From the NCBI GenBank assembly GCA_019359285.1, contig JAHHHQ010000028.1, positions 214,189 to 278,188 on the forward strand: a stretch of DNA of 64,000 nt. Direction: 5' to 3'. The position numbers and the translations under genes were made by a program. This DNA comes from Nodosilinea sp. WJT8-NPBG4. Lineage in GTDB: Bacteria; Cyanobacteriota; Cyanobacteriia; Phormidesmidales; Phormidesmidaceae. Shown here one piece after another: positions 58,468 through 64,000 of this stretch. Position 1 is the first letter of the stretch, and every line of letters starts with the position of its first letter. The notes under the pieces are model-generated. The model was given only the letters and a program-made list of their open reading frames with translations. It was not told the DNA's origin and did no database searches.

Positions 58468-58473
58468 TATAAT
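58468..58473 (+). promoter_or_regulatory. Candidate -10 box for the DUF6825-like gene
   Basis: TATAAT occurs 54 bp before the ATG at 58527. No good -35 element is at the right distance, so this is a candidate only. A GAGG ribosome-binding site lies just before the ATG. Confidence 0.35.
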
Positions 58474-58526
58474 TCTCTACAGTTAAACGAATTCTGTTAC
58501 ATCATCCGTCTTCCCTGAGGTTTGCC

Positions 58527-58856
58527 ATGACTAGCCCCGTGCTGCATGCATTTTATGTTGGCCGCGCCCTAGCGGATGCAGTTAACGAGCGCGCCGAGCG
58601 GTTGTTGACCGATGGCTTGAGCCTAGTGGGTAAGTTTGACGCCGAGCAGCGGGAATACTTTCGCCAGTTTACGGACGAAGTAATGGCTCGGGCTCAGCAG
58701 GTAGAAGCAGAAGCTGGAGAATCCTCTATGGGGAATACAGCATCGGCTTCAGCTGGCTCAGTCACCGATCTACAGGCCACTATTGACACCCTGCGAGCCG
58801 AAATTGCCCAGGTGCGAGTCGCCTTACAGCAGTATCGGGCCACTTCCCAGGTCTAA
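58527..58856 (+). CDS. DUF6825-like cyanobacterial/plastid protein
   Basis: The 109-aa product begins MTSPVLHAFYVGRALADAVN, continues with amphipathic helices (RAERLLTDGLSLVGKFDAEQ; YFRQFTDEVMARAQQVEAEA) and ends in a coiled coil (LQATIDTLRAEIAQVRVALQ). The pattern matches a small family restricted to cyanobacteria and plastids. No function is established. Its position before an ABC1/UbiB kinase gene may be meaningful, as plastid ABC1 kinases sit at plastoglobules/thylakoids. Confidence 0.7.
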   Translation: MTSPVLHAFYVGRALADAVNERAERLLTDGLSLVGKFDAEQREYFRQFTDEVMARAQQVEAEAGESSMGNTASASAGSVTDLQATIDTLRAEIAQVRVALQQYRATSQV

Positions 58857-58966
58857 AAGTCAAGAAACCGTTTTGGCCTCACGCCAGGTCTAAATCTGCC
58901 GGGGCTGCTGCCCGGAGCTATATTGGTTTGTAAGTCGTTGCCATCCCTTCTGTTCTAGGAACCTGA

Positions 58967-60850
58967 GTGTCTGCCGTTTCTGATCCCTCCTCATCGGCCA
59001 AGCTGCCTTCCCCTCTCGACAACGGCGAGGGTGACTTAAGCCACGTTGAAGGCATGACTGGCAGCTTGGATACCTCAGCTTTCGAAGCACCGCTAGACGG
59101 ATCTGCTCCCGTTCCCCTAGCCTTAGCCAGCACGGCGAGCCTTGCCGCTGCTGCCGGAGAAAAGACACCGCCTTTCCGTCAAGACTCTTACCGCTGGAAC
59201 CAGGGCCGATACTCCCGTCAGCGTCGTTTTGTCGACATTTGGGGTTTTGTGCTGCGGCTGCTCTGGGCCCGATGGCTCTACGGCAAAGCCTGGAGCTACG
59301 GTGGCGCCATGACTGCTGAAGCCCAGACAGCCCGGCGGCGAGAGCTTGCCGTATGGATTCGCGAGACTCTACTCGATCTGGGTCCAACCTTCATTAAGGT
59401 AGGGCAGCTTTTTTCAACCCGTGCCGATATTTTCCCCATTGAGTTTGTGGAGGAATTGTCGAAGCTTCAGGATCGGGTACCGGCCTTTAGCTATGAGCAG
59501 GCCCGCGACATTATTGAGGCTGATTTAGGCAAGCCTATCCACACCCTGTACCGCACGTTTGATCCGATTCCGCTGGCGGCGGCTAGCCTAGGGCAGGTGC
59601 ATCGGGCTCAGACACACAGCGGCGATGAAGTGGTAGTGAAGGTGCAGCGCCCGGGGTTGCGATCGCTCTTCACCATCGACCTATCTATTCTCAAGGGCAT
59701 TGCTCGCTATTTTCAGAGCCATCCTAGTTGGGGTAAAGGCCGTGACTGGTTGGGCATCTATGAAGAGTGCTGCCGCATTTTATGGGAGGAGATCGACTAC
59801 CTCAACGAAGGTCGCAACGCCGACACCTTTCGTCGCAACTTCCGTGGCGAAGACTGGGTCAACGTGCCTCGCGTCTTCTGGCGGTTGACCTCCTCTCGAG
59901 TGGTAACCCTGGAATACATGCCTGGGATTAAAATTAGCCACTACGACGCCCTTGAAGCCGCTGGGTTAGACCGTAAGCGCTTGGCTCGGTTGGGGGCTCA
60001 AGCCTACCTACACCAGCTACTGAACAACGGCTTTTTCCACGCCGATCCCCACCCGGGCAATGTTGCCGTTGGCCTTGATGGATCGTTAATCTTCTACGAT
60101 TTTGGCATGATGGGCCAGGTACAGCCGATGACTCGCCAGCGGCTGATGAGTACATTCATGGGAGTAGCCCGGCGCGATGCTGGGCAGGTAATGGACTCCT
60201 TGGTTGAGCTGGGGGCACTGGCACAAGTCGATGATATGAGCCCAGTACGCCGCTCTATCCAGTATATTTTGGATAACTTTATGGACCGCCCCTTTGAGGA
60301 GCAGTCCATTCATGCCATCAGCGATGACCTTTACGCCGTCGCCTACGATCAGCCCTTTCGCTTTCCGGCCACTTTCACCTTTGTGATGCGGGCGTTCTCT
60401 ACCTTAGAAGGGGTAGGTAAAGGGCTCGACCCCGAGTTTAACTTTATGGAAGCGGCTAAGCCGTTTGCTGCACAGCTTATGTCCAATGGCAATCCGACCG
60501 ATGGAGCTAACAGTCTGCTGGGAGAACTCGGCCGTCAGGCTGCCCAAGTCAGCACCTCTGCCCTGGGCCTACCCCGGCGCATCGAAGATACCCTTGACAA
60601 ACTAGAGCGCGGCGACATTCGTGTAAGAGTGCGCTCTATCGAGACCGATCGCGTCCTGCGCCGCATTAGTGGGGTAACAATGGCCAACAACTACGCCATT
60701 TTGGTGGGGGCGTTTACCCTTTCGGCAACGGTACTGGTACTATCGGAGTTTGTTTGGCTGGCTCTAGTACCTGGGGTACTGGCGGCAGGCACTGGGATCG
60801 CGTTTTTGCGAGCGGTGCTTCAGGTCAACCGGGCCGATCGTCTGCCTTAA
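58967..60850 (+). CDS. ABC1/UbiB-family atypical kinase
   Basis: The 627-aa product starts with a GTG (VSAVSDPSSS) and a non-conserved approximately 90-residue Ser/Ala/Pro-rich N-terminus. The ABC1 kinase core (about 130-470) has the family-specific KxGQ motif in FIKVGQLFSTRADIFP, the LGQVHRA Ala-rich loop in place of Gly-rich, and ADPHPGN and FYDFGMMG for metal binding. Two hydrophobic segments end the protein (about 565-620). In cyanobacteria these proteins influence quinone synthesis and lipid homeostasis, with atypical ATPase or kinase activity. It is upstream of and probably co-transcribed with the PP2C gene, 20 bp away. Confidence 0.9.
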   Translation: MSAVSDPSSSAKLPSPLDNGEGDLSHVEGMTGSLDTSAFEAPLDGSAPVPLALASTASLAAAAGEKTPPFRQDSYRWNQGRYSRQRRFVDIWGFVLRLLWARWLYGKAWSYGGAMTAEAQTARRRELAVWIRETLLDLGPTFIKVGQLFSTRADIFPIEFVEELSKLQDRVPAFSYEQARDIIEADLGKPIHTLYRTFDPIPLAAASLGQVHRAQTHSGDEVVVKVQRPGLRSLFTIDLSILKGIARYFQSHPSWGKGRDWLGIYEECCRILWEEIDYLNEGRNADTFRRNFRGEDWVNVPRVFWRLTSSRVVTLEYMPGIKISHYDALEAAGLDRKRLARLGAQAYLHQLLNNGFFHADPHPGNVAVGLDGSLIFYDFGMMGQVQPMTRQRLMSTFMGVARRDAGQVMDSLVELGALAQVDDMSPVRRSIQYILDNFMDRPFEEQSIHAISDDLYAVAYDQPFRFPATFTFVMRAFSTLEGVGKGLDPEFNFMEAAKPFAAQLMSNGNPTDGANSLLGELGRQAAQVSTSALGLPRRIEDTLDKLERGDIRVRVRSIETDRVLRRISGVTMANNYAILVGAFTLSATVLVLSEFVWLALVPGVLAAGTGIAFLRAVLQVNRADRLP

Positions 60851-60870
60851 TGGTTTAGCCCAAATTTGCT

Positions 60871-61626
60871 ATGGTGGATTGTGTTTTTTCAGGGTTGTCG
60901 GACCCAGGCCTGCTGCGCACCAGCAACCAGGATGATTACTACATCGACCCCGAGGGACGATTTTTCATTGTGGCAGACGGCATGGGTGGCCATGCAGGTG
61001 GGCAAGAAGCTAGCCGCTTAGCCACCGCCGCTATTAAGACCTTTTTGCAGCAGCACTGGCACGGAGAAGTCGCCACGGCCCAGCTCCTAGAGCAAGCCCT
61101 GCGTCAAGCTAACAATGCCATCCTCGACGACCAGAGGCGCCACCCTGAACGGGCCGACATGGGCACTACCGTGGTGTTGGTCACCTTTCGCGACAGCGAC
61201 CCGCAGCCTTGGTGTGCCCATGTCGGCGACTCTCGCCTCTACCGCTTGCGGGGCCACCACCTAGAGCAGCTTACCGAAGACCACACCTGGATTGCCAAAG
61301 CTATCCGAGCGGGTGAGGTGAGTTCGGCCCAGTCGCGCAGCCACCCGTGGCGCCATGTGCTGTCTCAGTGCCTAGGGCGCGATGACCTCACCGAAATTGA
61401 TATTCAGCCTATTGAGGTGCACAGCGGCGATCGTCTATTGCTATGCAGCGACGGTCTCACCGAAGAATTGTCAGACCATCTGATTGCCTCTCACCTCAAG
61501 TCGATTCGCGCCTGCGAGGCAGCGGCCACAGCCCTAGTCAATTCTGCCAAGCAACGGGGGGGCCGAGACAACATCACAGTGGTAGTAGTGAACCTGTCAG
61601 CACCGTCTAGTAGCGCTGACAGCTGA
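60871..61626 (+). CDS. PP2C-type protein serine/threonine phosphatase
   Basis: The 251-aa product begins [20 protein letters not shown] and has the PPM metal-binding motifs: [17 protein letters not shown] (motif with Asp-Gly), [34 protein letters not shown] and [11 protein letters not shown]. It dephosphorylates Ser/Thr (or regulates PII-like targets) using two Mn/Mg ions. It is the typical single-domain cyanobacterial form. Its place directly after an ABC1 kinase gene suggests a kinase-phosphatase pair but this is inference. Confidence 0.93.
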   Translation: MVDCVFSGLSDPGLLRTSNQDDYYIDPEGRFFIVADGMGGHAGGQEASRLATAAIKTFLQQHWHGEVATAQLLEQALRQANNAILDDQRRHPERADMGTTVVLVTFRDSDPQPWCAHVGDSRLYRLRGHHLEQLTEDHTWIAKAIRAGEVSSAQSRSHPWRHVLSQCLGRDDLTEIDIQPIEVHSGDRLLLCSDGLTEELSDHLIASHLKSIRACEAAATALVNSAKQRGGRDNITVVVVNLSAPSSSADS

Positions 61627-61641
61627 TTTGGGCCACGACTT

Positions 61642-61667
61642 TACCTCCCAAAAGGTAGGTCTTTTAT
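61642..61667 (+). terminator. Weak terminator after the PP2C gene
   Basis: TACCT (61642-61646) pairs with AGGTA (61653-61657), extended by GAC/GTC outside, and TCTTTTATTTG follows. The stem is short, so this is tentative. Confidence 0.35.
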
Positions 61668-61690
61668 TTGTATTAGACAAACCCTTCAGT

Positions 61691-61794
61691 CGATGCGATC
61701 GGGTCGAAGATAGCTCCGAAAGCCTCCAGCCGTGGCGGTTGTAAGTGCTCCGACCACGCAATAATGCGGGGAAAGCACCCCTGTACTAGCATCG
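61691..61794 (+). ncRNA. Candidate structured non-coding RNA element
   Basis: CGATGC (61691-61696) can pair with GCATCG (61789-61794), closing a domain of about 100 nt. Inside it a hairpin GTGCT/AGCAC (61745-61749 with 61774-61778) encloses CGCA-ATAA-TGCG (61757-61768), and GGTCG/CGACC offers an alternative pairing. No coding frame with a start is present. The region lies between PP2C and nblA. The RNA class is not recognised; the strand is assumed from pairings and neighbours. Confidence 0.3.
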
Positions 61795-61904
61795 CCTGAG
61801 CCTAGACATAGAATCCGTGAAGAAGTTTGCCCTGAGCATTTTTACTTAGCAGTCATTGCTAAAAGTTGTAAATTCTCTACCGGCAGATGACGGTTTGGGG
61901 ATGA

Positions 61905-61962
61905 CTTGTTATATTCGCTTACAAGACCACCAAGTGGATCTTTGTCAAATGATCGTTATAAT
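61905..61962 (+). promoter_or_regulatory. Candidate nblA promoter with dyad
   Basis: A TATAAT -10 box lies at 61957-61962 with a dyad CTTGT-N11-ACAAG at 61905-61925, centred about 54 bp upstream of the predicted start. No perfect GTA-N8-TAC NtcA box occurs; GTA-N7-TAC is at 61868-61880. The -35 is poor, as expected for an activator-dependent promoter. Confidence 0.35.
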
Positions 61963-62041
61963 TTGTAAACCATAGCGCATTGGCTTAGGTCGGCACTGTG
62001 GTTACAGCTTATTCCGGTAGAGAAACTAGATGTGCTGGGAC

Positions 62042-62068
62042 CGGGTTTCCCTAGGGAGAGCTAACCCG
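62042..62068 (+). promoter_or_regulatory. Hairpin in the nblA leader
   Basis: CGGGTT (62042-62047) pairs with AACCCG (62063-62068) around a TCCCTAGGGA palindrome (62048-62057). It sits about 85 bases before the nblA ATG and would be in its 5' leader if transcription starts at the upstream TATAAT. Confidence 0.35.
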
Positions 62069-62152
62069 TGCATCTAGGCAGTAACTCAGGCTCAGCTTGG
62101 TCGTTACCAGCCACTACTGGAGTGTTGTTCTCTCTCTCTCAGGAGCAAATCC

Positions 62153-62347
62153 ATGAACGAACCGATGCAACTCTCTTTGGAGCAGCAGTTTAGTTTGAGG
62201 TCCTTTGAAACCCAAGTTGACAAAATGAGTCGGGAGCAGGCTCAGCAGTTCCTAGTCAAGATGTACGAACAAATGATGATGCGAGAGACGATGTATAAGC
62301 ACTTTCTCAAGCACGAATGGGGAATTGGACCAAACCCTCAAATGTAG
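62153..62347 (+). CDS. nblA: Phycobilisome degradation protein NblA
   Basis: The 64-aa product begins MNEPMQLSLEQQFSLRSFET and contains VDKMSREQAQQFLVKMYEQM and an FLKHEWGIG end, all hallmarks of NblA. NblA forms helix-turn-helix dimers that bind phycobilisome rods and hand them to Clp protease under nitrogen or sulfur starvation. A good ribosome-binding site, AGGAG, lies seven bases before the ATG. The gene is monocistronic, with a long upstream region (526 bp) carrying a candidate promoter, a dyad and structured RNA. Length is normal (about 60 aa). Confidence 0.95.
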   Translation: MNEPMQLSLEQQFSLRSFETQVDKMSREQAQQFLVKMYEQMMMRETMYKHFLKHEWGIGPNPQM

Positions 62348-63035
62348 GTTTTAACGTCGCCAAAACAGCATGAAGACGGCGACCTCCCTCTCTTGCACGA
62401 TTCTCTTGAATCAGGCCGGGGATGCCGGGGCGTCACCTTCGATGCTATGAAACGTTTCATCAACTACAGAATCGAAATTCGCGCTGGCTCAGAGGCCACC
62501 TGCTTCAACCCACTTTTGCCGAAACTCTTTTACAGCTATAGCTGGGCTAGGGGTTTAACTCAACCGCTCGCAATGCGCTCCCCACACCTCGCTCACCAGT
62601 GAAATAGCTATTTCTATCAGACCCCATGTCCCTATGCAGCGAGAGCATAGGAAGTCGGTCAATTCAGCCTTATCTGGCTTGCAGTTCTGCACAATTTCTG
62701 ACTTTTTCGTTAAGTCGACACCGCTACCGTCGATGCCTAAGCAGTCCAGTCTAATCCGTAGTCCCAAAGTGATAGGTTAGTGGGGTACAGGGTTTAAGGT
62801 ATTCGATTTACGACATACCTTGAACCCTGGGCCCAGACTGTTGGAGCCTGTCACAATCAACCTGCCTACAGAACGGGAAGGGCCTTTCAAGGGTTGAAAC
62901 GGCCCTGTCTAACGTTATGGTAGGAGGAAGGGCTTCTTCGACAGCTGCCGATGGTCTGTGGTGATATGTCACAACGATTGCCAGCTTGGGCGATCGCAAA
63001 TTTTGTACGCTTTGTTGCACCTGAACGGGGGACGT
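62348..63035. other. Intergenic region between nblA and the stress-protein gene
   Basis: This 688-bp stretch has no convincing coding frame; frames at 62393-62602 and 62808-63146 have no start context or domain. It carries the inverted repeat at 62788-62829. No terminator with a T-tail was found after nblA. Confidence 0.5.
62788..62829. repeat. 15-bp inverted repeat related to the one at 6670
   Basis: CAGGGTTTAAGGTAT (62788-62802) pairs with ATACCTTGAACCCTG (62815-62829) with a single G-U pair and a 12-base loop. It shares GGGTTTAAGGT / ACCTTRAACCC with the element at 6670-6719. Confidence 0.7.
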
Positions 63036-63908
63036 ATGTTTCAGCGCGCGCTCATCTGTACTGACTTTACTGATGGTATCTACCGTCTCGCTCAGTTCGT
63101 GCCGAGTCTCGCCGCTGGAGGGTTCAAGTCTCTGGTCTTTTTTCACAATGTCTCAGTAGACAGTGAGCGGGAAATTCCGCGAGACAGCCCAGAGCTACTA
63201 GAAAAACCCCGCCAGCGCTTGCAAACCCTGCTACGTGATCTGCCCAACGACATCGATGTGACCGTTGAGGTACAGGTGGGGCGCGCCAGCGAGAGCATCT
63301 TGCGCTTGGCCAAAAAGCACCAGAGCGACGTGATTTTTTTGGGCAGTCCAACCCGCACCCTACTGGAAGAGAAGCTGTTTGGCAGCACTACCGCCAATCT
63401 AGCCGAAAAGACAACGATTCCCATCATTATTCTGCGGCCCCAGCTCGTGTCAACCTACACTACCGCTGAGCTAAAGCTGCGTTGTGCTCACCTGTTTCGC
63501 TACCTGCTAGTGCCCTACAACGGCACCCAGGGAGGCAAAAGCTTGCTCAAAAAAATTCAGCAGCAGGTGAAAAACAACCCCAACTCAGTGCTAGAGCGGG
63601 TGCGCCTCGTGTGGGTTGTCGATGAAAACATGCGCCGAGAGTTACGGGGCGATAACCCCCTGAAGCAGGCCGAACAGGAACTTGACCAGCTTCAGTCAGA
63701 GCTAGCTGCCCTCAATTTAGTCGTCAACACCACCGTCGTTGAGGGCAGCCCCTTAGCAGAAATTCTGAAAACGGCCGAAATGCACGATATCGGAGCGATC
63801 GCCACCTGCTCTAGCAACCTTGGCGGCATTCTCAAGTGGTCAGCCCCCAGCCTCACCAGCGAAATTCTGCGCAGCAGCTGGCATCCGGTGCTGTTTTTCC
63901 CTACTTAA
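63036..63908 (+). CDS. Tandem universal stress protein
   Basis: The ATG at 63036 (MFQRALICTDFTDGIYRLAQ) gives 290 aa; the longer frame to 62958 lacks a conserved N-terminus. There are two UspA-like domains (about 1-138 and 158-290). The first keeps VFLGSPTRTLLEEKLFGSTTANLAEKTTIPIII-type residues of the ATP-binding loop (G-x2-x9-G-S/T); the second is degenerate (ATCSSNLGGILKWSAPSLTS). The cytosolic protein is likely involved in stress adaptation, perhaps as a nucleotide-binding regulator. It is convergent with the partial gene at the window end. Confidence 0.82.
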   Translation: MFQRALICTDFTDGIYRLAQFVPSLAAGGFKSLVFFHNVSVDSEREIPRDSPELLEKPRQRLQTLLRDLPNDIDVTVEVQVGRASESILRLAKKHQSDVIFLGSPTRTLLEEKLFGSTTANLAEKTTIPIIILRPQLVSTYTTAELKLRCAHLFRYLLVPYNGTQGGKSLLKKIQQQVKNNPNSVLERVRLVWVVDENMRRELRGDNPLKQAEQELDQLQSELAALNLVVNTTVVEGSPLAEILKTAEMHDIGAIATCSSNLGGILKWSAPSLTSEILRSSWHPVLFFPT

Positions 63909-63920
63909 ACAGATTGGGCT

Positions 63921-64000
63921 TCAGTCAGAGAGGCTAGAGCCTGTATCGACGTAGATCGACTCCAGCTTTTGCAGCACCTTGGCTTTGAGCTTGGTCTGTA
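63921..64000 (-). CDS. 3' end of a leftward gene (partial)
   Basis: The frame entering from the right edge ends with KLKAKVLQKLESIYVDTGSS LSD and a TGA at 63921-63923. Only 26 codons are visible, with a helix then a short tail. The product cannot be identified. It is 12 bp from the convergent stress-protein stop. Confidence 0.55.
   Translation of the reverse strand, partial: QTKLKAKVLQKLESIYVDTGSSLSD

Noticed and set aside
61868..61880. NtcA site upstream of nblA
   Set aside because: GTAAATTCTCTAC has seven, not eight, bases between the half-sites.
62393..63146. Frames between nblA and the stress-protein gene
   Set aside because: No ribosome-binding sites, no recognisable domain, and one runs across the inverted repeat.

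Overview
The window comes from a cyanobacterium, most likely a filamentous Leptolyngbya/Nodosilinea-type organism. The evidence is psbZ next to ribH, an nblA gene, ferredoxin-dependent nirA and narB with cnaT/ntcB-type regulators, an NtcA-type promoter, and dense HIP1 (GCGATCGC) octamers in a GC-rich background. There is no rRNA and no CRISPR array. One tRNA (Gly-GCC) is present. No integrase or transposase was recognised.

Layout. (1) 0-4.3 kb: SH3-domain protein, a 54-aa membrane protein, TraX-like and MarC-like membrane proteins, and an SLH-domain protein with Asp and Thr tracts. (2) 4.3-12.8 kb: nitrate assimilation. cnaT, ntcB and a HEAT-repeat gene in the nirB position run leftward; nirA and narB run rightward from a divergent control region holding a perfect GTA-N8-TAC NtcA box, a correctly spaced -10, and two LysR-type dyads. 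No nitrate transporter lies between nirA and narB. (3) 12.85-27.4 kb: a leftward surface-polysaccharide cluster of the ABC-transporter type (Wzm, Wzt fused to a TylF-type methyltransferase, methyltransferases, single- and multi-domain glycosyltransferases, Gmd). Its middle part is clearly more AT-rich than its surroundings. (4) 27.5-34.2 kb: a lone metal-ABC permease, YkvA/DUF1232, AI-2E-type exporter, aldo/keto reductase, a DEGH-type SF2 helicase with a zinc ribbon, and a class V aminotransferase. (5) 34.4-38.8 kb: a large TIR-CHAT-NTPase-TPR gene of the NLR/STAND conflict-system type, interrupted by one in-frame amber codon directly after the CHAT catalytic cysteine motif. Its TPR half differs in base composition. 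(6) 39-50.7 kb: mixed genes including ureidoglycolate lyase, DUF1636, aminopeptidase P, two orphan response regulators, a lipoprotein, a peptidoglycan amidase, a HAD phosphatase and a membrane GT2. A 21-bp tandem repeat block lies at 40.0-40.26 kb. (7) 51-64 kb: CHASE4-HAMP adenylate cyclase, tRNA-Gly, ribH-psbZ, a DHH-CBS-CCA-transferase fusion, a pseudokinase-like protein, a DUF6825-like protein, an ABC1/UbiB kinase, a PP2C phosphatase, a candidate structured RNA, nblA, a tandem universal stress protein, and the 3' end of one more gene.

The clearest functional unit is the nitrate locus: NtcA/NtcB-type sites sit where they can drive nirA, with the accessory regulators alongside. The most unusual items are the amber-split TIR-CHAT-STAND protein, the fusion of an O-antigen exporter ATPase to a methyltransferase, an attenuator-like hairpin plus LysR box in front of ntcB, and several non-coding repeat families. 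All functional calls rest on reading motifs by eye; no database search was possible.
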